DNA from: Ophiura sarsii
Taxonomy: Eukaryota; Echinodermata; Ophiuroidea; Amphilepidida; Ophiuridae
Length of the DNA: 64,000 nucleotides
Direction: 5' to 3'
Assembly (NCBI GenBank): GCA_035610835.1
Contig: CM069450.1
Coordinates: 27,959,503-28,023,502, forward strand
The translations under genes were made by a program, and so were the position numbers. The notes beneath the pieces were generated by a model. That model did no database searches. It saw nothing but the letters and a program-made list of their open reading frames with translations, and was not told where the DNA came from. Every line of letters starts with the position of its first letter. The first letter of the stretch is position 1. Shown piece after piece: positions 21,183 through 32,594 of the stretch.

Positions 21183-22532
21183 ATGGGACATTCGGTGATC
21201 TGTGTATTTCTGTTATTGCTATTCACTGGAACATGTGAAGGTACCTGGAGTTACAGCGGACCCAACGGCCCTGCAAATTGGGGTAATCTTGCCGGAGCTT
21301 CGGCATGTAACGGACAGAGTCAATCTCCAATCAACATCAACACCTTCGAGACCGGTCAGAAGACATTTGCACCATTTACTTTCACCGGTTGGAATCTTCC
21401 CCGAGTAGCTCGTGGCGCCGCTCAACCCAGACCTACCAGTATGGTGAACAATGGACATGTATTTCAAGGAAACTTAGAAGGTGAATTTTTGTTACGAGGT
21501 GGTGGGCTGAAAGGCACGTACAAAGCTGTTCAGTTCCTCATGCATTGGGGAAGTATGAACAGAAAAGGTTCGGAACATACTAAAAATGGCGAAGCTTATC
21601 CTGCTGAAATGCACATCGTACTTTATGATTTAAAGCACCGTACATTTGGTCGGGCTGTTACATTCCCCAATGGAATAGCTTTTCTAGGATTTTGGATTAA
21701 GCTAGGGCCGAAAAATCTTGCCTGGGATCCAATTGTAAATAACTTAAAGTCAATCAAATACGCCAACCAACCATATATATTTACAAAGAGCTTTCGTTTC
21801 CGATCACTGCTCCCCAGTGATCTTACCAAATTCTACAGATACAGCGGCTCACTGACAACCCCCGCCTGCGAAGAAAGCGTCATTTGGACAATGTTTGATA
21901 AAGAGATTATTTTATCTCGTTCGCAGATCGCCAAGTTTCGACAACTGTCAAAGTTTCAAACGCCCCCATATGGCCCAGGAGCTGGCCCAGAACTCCACCG
22001 TAGATTGGTTGATAACTTTCGTCCCATCCAGAGACTATGGTTTCGTACCGTGTACCAAAGTTGGCCTCATACTGATTACGATTACTACGGAATGAGCCAT
22101 GAAGGGGGCGCTGTTGTACCCGGATGGACACCAAAATTCTCGGGAATGGCTGCCGGCGGAACTACTAACACAGGAGGAGCAGCGGGTCCAGCAACCGGTG
22201 GTACTAAGCCCAAAACCCTGCCCAGAACACCTGCTAGCATTCCTAGGAAAGGACCGGGACCAGTAGCTATCCAGGATGCAGGAGGCGCAGTGGTTGCATC
22301 AGAAGAACTGGAGATAGATGGTTATGGTGCGTATGAAGGCTATGGTGTCGGTATGGAAAGACTCTGGCAAGCTCTCAGGAATGGTCAATTTGGAGGCGAG
22401 CAGGAGGACTTTGATTACTATGGCGACCAGTATGGTAACAACAATGCCGCTGATGAAGGTTCAGAATTATCTGAACAAGATGGTGAACCGGAAAAGATGG
22501 CTGTTCAAGAAAAAATAACCTTTTTTGGTTAA
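21183..22532 (+). CDS. Secreted alpha-carbonic-anhydrase-related protein with acidic Gly/Tyr-rich tail
   Basis: 449 residues; the only in-frame ATG has a strong context (ATCATGG). Residues 1-20 are a signal peptide (MGHSVICVFLLLLFTGTCEG). Residues ~21-310 form an alpha-carbonic-anhydrase domain: WSYSGPNGPANWG, QSQSPININT, NNGHVF (position of proton-shuttle His64), GSEHT, AEMHIV, SLTTPACEESVIW; two cysteines (42, 229) fit the usual disulfide. The first zinc-ligand segment reads QFLMHWGS, where active enzymes have QFHFHWGS, so His94 is Leu (residue 119) while His96 and His119 remain. CO2 hydration is therefore doubtful. The tail (~310-449) is rich in Gly, Tyr, Asp and Glu (YGAYEGYGVG, EDFDYYGDQYGN), as in some biomineral-matrix proteins. 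There are no introns, unlike most animal relatives; it may be a retained retrocopy. A possible poly(A) signal AATAAA lies near 22613. Confidence 0.9.
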   Translation: MGHSVICVFLLLLFTGTCEGTWSYSGPNGPANWGNLAGASACNGQSQSPININTFETGQKTFAPFTFTGWNLPRVARGAAQPRPTSMVNNGHVFQGNLEGEFLLRGGGLKGTYKAVQFLMHWGSMNRKGSEHTKNGEAYPAEMHIVLYDLKHRTFGRAVTFPNGIAFLGFWIKLGPKNLAWDPIVNNLKSIKYANQPYIFTKSFRFRSLLPSDLTKFYRYSGSLTTPACEESVIWTMFDKEIILSRSQIAKFRQLSKFQTPPYGPGAGPELHRRLVDNFRPIQRLWFRTVYQSWPHTDYDYYGMSHEGGAVVPGWTPKFSGMAAGGTTNTGGAAGPATGGTKPKTLPRTPASIPRKGPGPVAIQDAGGAVVASEELEIDGYGAYEGYGVGMERLWQALRNGQFGGEQEDFDYYGDQYGNNNAADEGSELSEQDGEPEKMAVQEKITFFG

Positions 22533-22599
22533 ATACAAACTTCCATAAACATGTTAAAGTGACAATATCTGTACAAAGTTCCTACGAATATAAATGAAC

Positions 22600-23010
22600 T
22601 TAAGGCCAAAAAAAATAAATTGTTTGATTGTCCATAGATCACTTTTAAAAGTTGGGTAGGTCGGTCGGGAAAAGTTTTTTTTCTTTTCTTTTTTTTTCTC
22701 ACTTGCCCTTTTTTCAGGTACCAAAAGTAAAATGAGATGTACTTGTTGTGGTAACCAAAAGGGGGAACAAAATCTTTAATATTTTGATGAGTATTTTTAT
22801 TTTCTCGACACTTAAAAAAAAATGAAAATTTTGATTTTCGACTAATATTTGCAAACAAATGAAATTAAAAAAAAAAATGAATTTTTAAACAGAAAATTAA
22901 AAGTTTTCAATTTTTTTTTTAAAGTTTTCAAAAAAGAAATTGAGTCGGAATGATTAAGAGGGTCGGGCGGACGAGGACAATCAAACAAAAACAATGTGTT
23001 GGCCTAAGCA
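22600..23010. mobile_element. TTAAGGCC/GGCCTAA element directly after the carbonic-anhydrase-like gene
   Basis: Left TTAAGGCCAAAAAAAATAAA with TTGTTTGATTGTCC and GGGTAGGTCGGTCGGG; right GGGTCGGGCGGACGAGGACA with ATCAAACAAAAACAATG and TTGGCCTAAG. It begins 68 bp after the stop codon, so it may supply the 3' UTR and poly(A) signal. Confidence 0.8.
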
Positions 23011-23057
23011 TTGGCTCACAACACGACTTGTCACATTCAAACAAGTATAAGAAGTAT

Positions 23058-23264
23058 AAGGCTATATTAAAAAAATCTTTTGTCTCAAAGCTCTTCAAAA
23101 CCTAATACGGAATGCGGGTTTTTTATTTTTATTTTTTTTCAATGAAATCTGAAAAATCTGTGAAATTTTGGGATTTTTTTTCTTCTCTTCTTCTAACGAG
23201 CCTCAATTAACTAACGCGCACAGGAGCTTTGAGACAAATGATTTTTTTAATATAGCCTAAGGAA
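23058..23264. mobile_element. Inverted-repeat element with GTCTCAAAGCTC arms
   Basis: Left AGGCTATATTAAAAAAATC with TTTTGTCTCAAAGCTC; right GAGCTTTGAGACAAATG with ATTTTTTTAATATAGCCT. About 205 bp. Confidence 0.85.
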
Positions 23265-23559
23265 GATTGTAATTATATATGAGAATATCAGTTTTATTCA
23301 TTGAGATAATACCTTAGTTTGAGCTTTCAAATGAGATGTTGCTTTAGCTATTTCTGTGAAATTATACTTAGGATTTTTAATTAACTTATTTGTATAAATA
23401 ATATGTAGATTTTCCTTTTAAACAACTAAAATCTGATATATCAAAACCACAATTTTAAAGGGGGAAAATAATTTAAACAATATTTGTTTTAATGTTTAAT
23501 AATATATTAAAAAAAGATAGATTTGTTTATGTCTTAACCCTATTCAGCCCTGAATACTA

Positions 23560-23710
23560 GAGAAAATACTACTGAGTCCTGGCACGCCCAGGCCAAGCTG
23601 ACTTCATGGTAGCTCAACTAGATAGGGCCGGACTGCCAAGTAAGTGGCCACAAGGTTCAATTCCCGGTGCTGCCAGAACCAGTTTCCAAAAAAACATTCG
23701 ACCCGGTTTT
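23560..23710 (+). mobile_element. tRNA-derived SINE fragment
   Basis: A box TGGTAGCTCAACTAGATAGG and B box AAGGTTCAATTCCCGGTGC at tRNA-like spacing (about 23607-23672). The 3' part is not defined. Confidence 0.65.
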
Positions 23711-23785
23711 TTCTCTCGCCCCTGATAGTTCTATATTCCACCTTTTTTCTTGTGCGTTTGATTCTTAATATAGCTATAAATATTG

Positions 23786-24014
23786 ATTACTGTAAAACCA
23801 GACTCGAAATGTTTGTGATTTTACCATTTTGCAAATCAGCAAAACTGGGCTAATTCACTGCATGAAAATGTACACGAATGTACACTTTCAAATGCACTGC
23901 TACAAGGTAGATTGGAAATATTTGGGGCCTGAAATTTTTGCCAGTATTTAAAGTGTGCCTCGCAAAATTAGTGAAATTAAAATGCACACAAACATTTAAT
24001 GGTTTTACAGTGAA
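23786..24014. mobile_element. TTACTGTAAAACCA inverted-repeat element
   Basis: Left TTACTGTAAAACCAGAC, right TGGTTTTACAGTGAA; the arms hold ATGAAAATGTACACGAATGT. Belongs to the TACTGTAAAA group (8276-8487, 57339-57908) but with few TTCGCG words. Confidence 0.75.
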
Positions 24015-24049
24015 TAGCCCAATTTCTTTTGCCTATTCCATTAATTCAT

Positions 24050-24590
24050 GCAATATAAACACAACACCAAAAGTAAGTCCCCCCTAAACAATTCATCATA
24101 ACATCGTAAGATAAAACATTTTACCAATAAAACTTAGTTAGAAATAATCCTATGACTGTTTCCTATAAGTGATGGTTGAAAATGAAAGATTTCCATTGCT
24201 TCATGGCTGAATGAGCTCAAATGGAAGACAAAAACTGCCCTTCTCAAAAATCACAACTCACTATGCTAATATCTGAGCCAAGAATGGGATTTACATGGCT
24301 GAATGATCATGAATTGATTACACATTACAGTAAACTTTGCTCAGCCCCTGGTACTTTTCCATTAGTGAGAAGCAATTCATACACTTTTGTGATTTTTGAG
24401 AAGGGCAGTTTTTGTCTTCCATTTGAGCTCATTCAGCCATGAAGTTGGAAATCTTTCATTTTCAACCATCACTTAGGAAACAGTCATAGGATTATTTCTA
24501 AGTTTTATTGATAAAATGTTTTATCTTACGATGTTATGACGAATTGTTTAGGGAGGGGACTTACTTTTGGTGCTGTGTTTATATATTGGA
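24050..24590. mobile_element. Long foldback element with ~210-bp arms
   Basis: Left arm AATATAAACACAACACCAAA ... CTTCATGGCTGAATGAGCTC ... AAGGGCAG-type; right arm is its near-perfect inverse, ending GGTGCTGTGTTTATATATT. Arms are ~200 bp with ~5% mismatches and a ~110-bp loop around 24310. A transcript would form a long hairpin. Confidence 0.92.
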
Positions 24591-25084
24591 TTCAAGTCAT
24601 GCCTGTTACAGAGGGTGCATGGAATAGCTCAATTTAGTATATGGCTGTCCCATTTATTGTCTACCTCTTCTGGAAGGCACCATTATACAAATTCCCTTGG
24701 AGTCCATGCAGTCATACATATTTACTGAGGGTGCACATATAATTTAAATGGGATAGCACATTTCTATGTAGATACGTCTATTTGTCTTCTTTCTTTGTTC
24801 TTAGTTTCTTTCTTTGGCCTGAGTGACCCATATAATATGCAATGAGATTGTTTAGTTTTAGTTTTGTTAAATAAATTTTGTTTGAGGTTTTTTTCTTGGC
24901 TGACTCTAAAGGTCCATCAGTATGTTGGATTGATTAACTGTTTGATATATTTTTTAAAAATCAGAAGATTATCATTTTAACTATCATTCCAGGAAAATAC
25001 AATAAATGAATATTTGACGCATGTTTTTGAGTGATTGGTGCACTGCTAATGTGTTGGTCAATATCATTGACACATTCTGTTGGG
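24591..25084. other. No gene recognised
   Basis: Moderately AT-rich. 24640-24730 (CTGGAAGGCACCATTATACA) may be a decayed piece of the repeat at 25745-25995. Confidence 0.4.
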
Positions 25085-25460
25085 CATGATTCCGGGGGGG
25101 GGGGCATTGACATTGGAAAAGGGTATAGGTATGTGCCGCGCTGAAGACCCCCCTTTTCACCCTCTGCTGCTAGCTTATGACTCCCCCCCCCCCTTTTGAG
25201 CCTGCATCAGCCTGCACCAATTTTATTGAAAATTCAAAAAATCACGAAAATTTGCGTTCTTGCTATATCAAAATTGAACTAGGCCCTATAGGCCAGTTCT
25301 CAAATTTTGAAAAAAACCCCAGTTCCTAAGACCCTATTTTTCGTCATAAATTCCACTCGGTTCAGTTCTGTAGCCCTCCTTTTCGAGACCCTGGGCGGCA
25401 AACCCCTACCCCAAAAAAGTTGAGTGCCCCCCCCCCCCCCCGGGGCATGATCTACCCAAC
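25085..25460. repeat. Dispersed repeat, GACATTGGAAAAGGGTATAG family
   Basis: Poly-G then CATTGACATTGGAAAAGGG; CACCCTCTGCTGCTAGCTTA; TTTTATTGAAAATTCAAAAA; ends in a poly-C run with CCCCGGGG. Shared with 47970-48290. G run at one end and C run at the other suggest inverted termini. Confidence 0.75.
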
Positions 25461-25739
25461 AAAACCAATATTATCACATAAGTTTGGCAAACTTTTGTTT
25501 TGCTAATTTAATTTAATTAAAACTGGCAAAAGTTGGGTCATTTTTTGAAATTTGAATAAATCAATAGGCCTATGTTTAAACTTAAAGCGTTGGTCAAACA
25601 AGATTTTTCCTATTGGATAAAACGTTAATCAAAATGTTTGTCATTTTTTGATCAACCGCTGCGTTTGTAGTGTATTTTTGCCCTACTTCATCCATATGTG
25701 TGTGTTCTTTTAACTCATGGTAAGAATTGGAAACTATAC

Positions 25740-25995
25740 ACGCACATAACAATGGGCTATTCCATTTGAAATCCATACACCCCCCTATGGAAAGCATGAC
25801 CTTACTCTTCCACACAGGGAGTGTAGATTTCAAATGGAGTCACCCATATTTAGGACTATAACCCATTTGAAATTCCTACTCCCTGAGTATGTCTTGTACA
25901 GGGGTGTATGGCTTTCAATAGCCAATGTGGGACGAGCATTTTACGTCCGACAGTATCCCCCTGCAGTACGCGTGATACATAACGTGAACCATATT
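25740..25995. repeat. Dispersed repeat, GGGCTATTCCATTTGAAATC family
   Basis: GGGCTATTCCATTTGAAATC, CATACACCCCCCTATGGAAA, GGAGTGTAGATTTCAAATGG and an inverted half (CAGGGGTGTATGGCTTTCAA). Copy at 30190-30365. Confidence 0.85.
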
Positions 25996-26564
25996 TGCAT
26001 AGAGGGCGTTTTTCAATAAATAGCGATGATATTGTTTTAATCAAGTTTTGCTATGTTTTTGCTAGTAGAAACAACAGTAATGGCCATTGTTAATGTTCAT
26101 CTTAAATTCTGAAGTAAATTTTTAAACATTTAAAATTTTCAACACCACTTAATGTGCCTTTAAGTCATGTCATGTTAGGATCACTATAGATTTTTTTCAT
26201 AGATGTAATAAAACCATAGATCAAAACGTTGAGTTGTTCCATCTTCCCTGTCTTACTTCCGACCCCCTAGCGCGCCCGTACACATAATCCATAATCCATA
26301 AGCACTTTGAACATAATTATTAGTACATGCAACATTAAACAATTCACAAAAACTTATCCAATAACAGTCTAATGAAGGGGAAATGCCCTTTTGTATACTG
26401 CATAATTATCCTATCAACATATGAAACAATTGTGATTGGTTAAAATTAGGGTCAAAACGCAATCAGAAGGTTATTCACTTTCAAAACTGCTAAGATATCT
26501 TAGAGCTGTCTGCTGATTGGTTGCTTACATGATTTAATCATCCAATCACAGGTAACATCAGGCG

Positions 26565-27430
26565 TGTACGCAGGGGGTGTTTTAGGTGTGAAACACCCCC
26601 CTTTGGTCTGTTAAAAAAATTAAACGGGGGAATAAATAAGGAGGGAACATCCTGCGCAGCGCATTGCCCCTCCCCACATTTGGAGTTGGGGAATGCCCCC
26701 GGCCCCTTTTTTGGGGGAACATTAACACTTATATGTTATAAAATAATAATTAAGGAGGTCTGAAATGGCTTAGAAGCGCCCTCATAGTATCAAAATTCAA
26801 AATGTTCTCACACAGCGCATAGGTTTTCTTGGTAGGCCTATACCATGGGACTATAGGGGAAACCACCTGTCACACTCAGCTATATTTTAAAAAATATTTA
26901 AAAATGCCTGCAAAAATGTCCAAAACAATCCTGGAATGTAACGGAAAATATAAAGTTTGTGAAAAACGGCTTTGAAATGCCGCCCTCAGCGAGCACCTAA
27001 ATTCAACATTTTCTCGGGCCCTTTAGCGGGCACCAAACCCATGCCACATTAGGTGTACTCACTACCAACACTAAGGAAATAATTCTAATAAGATTTGTGA
27101 GCCTTGACTATGGCTTAGAAATGCCCTCAACGAGCATCCAAACAACCATTTTAGGGGCCCTTAGGTGGGTACACCTCTTGACACCCATCTGAATTCAATT
27201 TCCAGCGGTCATTATAGCAACTTTTTTTAATGCATGAATGTAAAGAAAATATATAATAATTAGATCTGAAATGGCTTAAAAATGCCCTCAGAGATCGTCT
27301 ACATTCAAAAATTTCCAAACCCCACGCCGCAAGATGCTCAGCTCGCCATGCTTATACTATATAAGTGCCCCACCAACTTTTAAGAACATTCCGCCTAAAA
27401 CACCCCCATTAAAAAAATCCTGCGTTCATC
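26565..27430. mobile_element. ~865-bp element with GCAGGGGGTGTTTTAGG ends and internal repeats
   Basis: Left TACGCAGGGGGTGTTTTAGG, right CCTAAAACACCCCCATT with ATCCTGCGTTCATC: inverted ends. Inside, a ~150-bp motif (TCTGAAATGGCTTAGAAGCG / CCCTCA...CATTTTCTC) recurs four times in diverged form (26755, 26965, 27105, 27265). Confidence 0.75.
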
Positions 27431-28540
27431 CCTGGGTAACATGAATATAGGTGATATAAATAGCATGAAAACAATGTCACAATATTAATGTTTGCAGGCA
27501 TTCGCGTACCACAAATTTCCATGAAAATAAAAATGCATGAAATATTTCATGTGTATATTAGTGTTAAGGAGCCAAAATATATGAATTGATCACAGCTTTT
27601 TTCAGAATGCAAAAATTACTATACATGAAAATTATTTAAGAATGGTAATATTTGTAAGATAAATTCCTGCTGCTCACATTTTGAACCATATTCTGGGTTT
27701 TAAAATGTGTGATTTGAAAGTTCAATACATACAATCTTACATTATGACAATAGTAATAATGCAAATGTTTTTCAAGTTAGCTGCTGGAAACACTCTTTTA
27801 CAAGATTTGAAATATTCAGTTTGAAATTGTGATACATTTATTGAAGAGGAATACAACTTTCTTGATATGTGCATTCCCTTTTGCCAGCTGCCTATACATG
27901 AGTAAATGAAAAAAGGAGACTTTAATCAAACTGGTTAAAGCACTGATTGGCATTAATTACAATAGCCCTTAAAGCTTTGACTCTCACATGTAGGCTATCT
28001 GATTATCTTACACCCAAAGGCTATTGTTTTTAGCTGGCAAACTATTCATTTTAATGAGAAGCAAATTATAATTTACTAATGTGATTATTATTTAAACGTT
28101 AACAGAATTGTGCAAAATTGGGAACAAAGACTATTTTTTTGAATGGAAGTGAAAATAAATTTCAGATATTAATGTGGCACTTATAGTCAAAATTATGCCT
28201 AACTTCTGGGGATATCTGCATCTCAATTTTAACACATCTGGGAACTAACAGTGAGTAGTGGCATAGCTTAGAGTTTTTCCAACTAAAATGGCTGATTTTT
28301 GTTTTTGTTTTTTGCTTTTGCAATTGTTATTAAGGAATGCTGGCAAATAATCATATCAACTTGATACTGAACACAGTGTGAGTGCCCCCCCCCCCCCCCC
28401 CCACCCACAAAAAAAACAACCCCCACCCGAGTTAACATTATCACATGGTTAATATTCATAACCAATGATTTGAAGACAGACAAAAGTAAATCATAACAAA
28501 GTTTGATCAAGTACCAATCAAACTTATATTTGGTTCAATA
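27431..28540. other. No gene recognised
   Basis: AT-rich single-copy-looking sequence with a poly-C run at 28386-28401 (then CCACCCAC). Confidence 0.5.
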
Positions 28541-29239
28541 CAGGGTGTATCAGAAAGAACTGTACCGTGTTTCTAAAATACATAACAAATACAAAATGAT
28601 TATTGATTTAAATGTAAACACCTGCTGTATAAAGGTGAACATGTTTCCTATATTATATGTTAATTTCATTGAGATATCTCTTTTTGTTCTCGTGTGGCAA
28701 GACATAATCGAAAATCGATGAAAAACGTGTTTTCAATTTCAATCAATCCTCTCTACCAATACCCCAACATTTCAAACAATGTAGCCCACACCACATAAGC
28801 AATATTCAAAAACTCCCGCCAAAGAAAGGAAAGTTAAAACCACTCAAGCAGAACAAATCCTGGTTTATTTGCGGATTAAAAATCAAATTTATCCACAAAA
28901 GTATTAAAATAATAAATAGTTATACAAATTATGTAAAAAGTTAAGACATGGCGACCAAAAATAAACCCTGTCCAATGAACTGATGGATATCTCAGGTAGG
29001 GTTAGTAATTTCACAGATTTTTTTTAAAAATCTGCCATTTCGACCAAAATTGAAATCTACCATCTTTACCAGAAAGTCTGGTATTTTCCATCAAAAATGT
29101 CCGATTTTCAAAATTTAAAATTCTTATGAAAGCTGGGCGTTTGCGCAAGATATATGTTAAAACAATTTGAACAATTTCAATCGAATCCATACCGTAATAA
29201 ATCATATTACCTCGGTACAGTTCTTTCTGATACACCCTG
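28541..29239. mobile_element. TA-flanked element, CAGGGTGTATCAGAAAGAAC ends
   Basis: TA|CAGGGTGTATCAGAAAGAAC then TGTACCG; right CGGTACAGTTCTTTCTGATA then CACCCTG|TA. 699 bp; Tc1/mariner-like ends and target, no transposase ORF. Confidence 0.9.
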
Positions 29240-29861
29240 TATAAATATTATTAATATCACTCAGCACTGCTCAGAGAGTTCTGGTGTCAAAGCTTTAAAA
29301 GGAGTAAGCTTGGCAGATTACAATGTGTCCTGAAAAAAAATATGGTTGTAAGCGAAATAATATGACATAGGCCCATTGATCATCAAAAGTTCATCATGAA
29401 TATGGAGGGGTAGGGTACTCAAATGAAAAGGGTGTAAGGCTAGCAATGGGAGAGATCTCTTGTGATGACTACACTTTTCCTGAAATGAGGTCGTTGAGTT
29501 CAAATTTGGCAACCTTTTTTACAAATATGCAGAGGTCTTTGAAAGATTTGTATCTTCTTCTAAAAGTAAGTGTTGTTGGACAAAGGTGGTAAATTTCCCA
29601 AATACAGGGTGTCCCAAAAAAATGTTAACACTCCGGGCACATAAGATATATTAAAAGGACAGGAACACACGGGTCTAATCTTGACATATTATGAAAGTTG
29701 AGTAAATAAGCTTTCATTTGCATTTTATTGCGTTCCAATTGGTTATGTAGAACGGGAGATATGCTTCAGCAAACATGAGGAAGCAAAATCGGCTTGGTCC
29801 AATCCTCTCAGTATGAAAGTAAAGCTTTTAAAATGCACGAAGCAAGAAGCAACATGATTAA

Positions 29862-30000
29862 GTCATTTGAAGTTTGCGCAATGGGTAGAGTGTCTAACTC
29901 ACACACCCCCACTTCGTGTGTTCGATCCTGGCGCATGCAGAGACTGATTTTCCCCAAAGCAACCACATTTTGGCCTGAAATATCAACGCCCCTGGCGATT
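29862..30000 (+). mobile_element. tRNA-derived SINE fragment
   Basis: A-box-like GCGCAATGGGTAGAGTGTC and B box GTGTTCGATCCTGGCGC at tRNA-like spacing (29877-29937). Distinct from the other SINEs in the window. Confidence 0.65.
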
Positions 30001-30189
30001 ACACACTAAACCTATAGGCACTTTGAGAAATGTAGTTCCCTGTGTAAGGATACGTAGTAACACATGATTATAATTGGCTCAAATTACAAAAAAAGACTAC
30101 TGGTTTTATTACAAAGAAGGTAAATTCTGGCAAAACAGAATAATTTATGTTTTGCTGTGTGATGAAATTATAGTTGTCTGTATAAAACA

Positions 30190-30365
30190 GATATGGGCTA
30201 TTCCATTTGAAATCCATACACCCCCTATGGAAGACATGGCCAGGCTCCCACACAAGGAGTGTAGATTTCAAATGGAGTAATTCATTCAGGTTACCCCATT
30301 CAGAATTCACACTCCCTGTTGGGAAGGGTATTCTTTCCATACAGATATCAAATGGACTAGTCTAA
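30190..30365. repeat. Dispersed repeat, GGGCTATTCCATTTGAAATC family
   Basis: Copy of 25740-25995: GGGCTATTCCATTTGAAATC, CATACACCCCCTATGGAAGA, GGAGTGTAGATTTCAAATGG, then a diverged inverted half. Confidence 0.85.
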
Positions 30366-31063
30366 TATGTTGAATTTGCTAAAAATATTCCATATAGGCC
30401 TAGCTACCATACACAATGTCATCATATTCATTGGATGTTATTGGTACATTGAAGAGCAGGATATAAAGGGGGTTGGGTCGAATAGACGGTCATGGAAAGC
30501 CCAAATAGGTTTTTGTCTGTTGAAAATTAATTTCTAGTATTGATTTACACAAAGAAACAAATAGAGAGAAATAATTTCATACACCCCTACAGGTATAATG
30601 GTACAGTCCTCAAGAGTGTAGAGGATGTTATTGCAGACTGTTTCCTGTTGAGTGAGACATGACAAGTGCTGAAAACTGCCCGGCTCTATTTCAGAGACTG
30701 CCCTATTTATAAATTATATGTTCAAATTTAGATACAATATTTTGCTTTTCTTATTTCTGTCTCTCAGCTCGTAGTAACCGCTTATCTCAGCTTTGTATCA
30801 CACAAATTCCATAAAATAGTAAAATAATAACTATAGATCGAGTATGTGTCTGGAATTATAAGACATTCCACCTGTATACATTTGTATGATCAACTTATCA
30901 CATTTTGGTAAAATGTTCAACATGTTACAACCAAAAAAAACCCGTACACCACACCAATACCAATCATATTACTTATTAACCCTAACCATCCTACACTACT
31001 TAAAATCCCTACCATGGTAACTTGTGGTACTACATATAGCCTCTTGGTCTTTCTTCAGAGACT

Positions 31064-31979
31064 GATATTCTACCTTTTATTTGATCTTCTATATTTTATA
31101 AATACATGTAGGCCTATTTAGAAAAACTTGGGCATTAACGACGGATATTAAACAAAATTCATATTTAAACTACTGTGTTCGGTTCAAGAATATACAAGAT
31201 TGTTGTTTTAACAGGGTCTATTATATCATGGAAGTCTGTTAGTGTATACTTCCATGATTATATTAATTTTTGAATACGGGTTCTCTTCCCCAAAGCCTAC
31301 ATAAATAGCTTCATGCTCAGCATCTTAATAATAATAACCAAATTTGAAAGAGATTGCTAAAAATCACAGTAAAAATAAAATGGGTTGGTCGATTTTGAAA
31401 ATTACACATATGAAATGTTTAATTTACATTGTACAAGATTACACGCACATTTATTCCCGTATATTTTATCCAACACTTGTTTATGGCCGTAGACACCACG
31501 CTGGGTGGGTCTACCTCATTGCAACTGGTCGCGATGATAAATTTCAATGCTGTTACTCGCCTCGGATTGGTCAATTTTATTGCTCGCGCTGTCACACAGT
31601 TGTCACACTATAATTAATTGCTGGAGATCTTAAGTTTTTGCCGACCCAAATGTTATTCAAAAATGGCTCCTTTCTAATTGACGATAACATTGTGAGCATA
31701 TTTACTTGGGACCAGCAAATGCGTTGCTCCAAGTACGCAAGACGATCGGAAGTACCAGTGCCTACCTGACGAGTAGAGCGGGGCATGGGCGGATCCACTA
31801 CTACGTATGCTCACATGGTTATATATTCGGACCAGCAAATGCGTTGCTCCAAGTACGCAAGACGATCGGAAGTACCAGTGCCTACCTGACGAGTAGAGCG
31901 GGGCATGGGCGGATCCACTACTACGTATGCTCACATGGTTATATATTCGGGGTATTGGGTAGGCACGATACCAGTGCTA
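31064..31979 (+). mobile_element. ~800-bp dispersed repeat, copy B, with an internal 120-bp tandem duplication
   Basis: Matches 6607-7407. Here 31711-31830 is repeated exactly as 31831-31950 (ACCAGCAAATGCGTTGCTCC ... GGTTATATATTCGG). Copy A has the unit once. Confidence 0.92.
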
Positions 31980-32058
31980 CATGAGTCCTGCAAGTTGATC
32001 AATTGTAATGGTATTGCGAGTTACGTAACCAAACCTTTCACCGAGTGTTTTGTATTAA

Positions 32059-32433
32059 AGGTATATTATGTGATCTTTCCAGGGAACGCCCTCAACATCG
32101 AGAAAAAAAATTGAAAGCAGATTTTCTTGCAGATTTACATTTCTGATCATAAATTGTACATACATTCCAAGTTACAGGGCGATGCGATTCTTAATTACTT
32201 CAAAATCATGGTTTTAGAGTTAAAATAAACTGTCGGGATAACACGACAGTTTATATTTTCACTCTAAATTCACTCTAAAACAATGATTTTGAGGTAATTA
32301 GGAATCGTATCGCTCTGTAACTTGGAATGTATGTACCATTTATGATCAGAAATGTAAATCTGCAAGAAAATCTACTTTCTAAAAAAAATCATGAATAGAG
32401 GGCGCTCTCTAGAAAAGATCACATAACATGCCT
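32059..32433. mobile_element. TTAA-flanked MITE, AGGTATATTATGTGATCTTT
   Basis: TTAA|AGGTATATTATGTGATC and GATCACATAACATGCCT|TTAA, followed inward by GGGAACGCCCTC / GAGGGCGCTCTC. The arms pair over nearly the whole length, with a loop near AACTGTCGGGATAACACGAC. Relative at 59661-59906. Confidence 0.92.
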
Positions 32434-32594
32434 TTAAGGGCGTCAGAAAAGGGGGCAAGTTGGATATCAAAGTAATTCTACAAGTTGTCTCTAATTAAAT
32501 ATGTTTTCAGTTTTATACTGCAAATTATTTTATCAGAGATATAAAGCTTTAAAAAGGTTTCGAAACTTTTGGGACGCCCTGTAGTTGAATTCTT

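Larger units (their letters stand above)
29605..32581. mobile_element. ~3.0-kb TA-flanked element carrying several insertions
   Basis: TA|CAGGGTGTCCCAAAAAAATG at 29605 and TTTTGGGACGCCCTG|TA ending at 32581 are good inverted ends. The span includes a SINE (29865), a dispersed repeat (30190), an ~900-bp repeat (31064) and a TTAA MITE (32059); without these about 1.4 kb is left. No transposase frame is visible. The ends could also belong to two separate, solitary copies. Confidence 0.6.
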
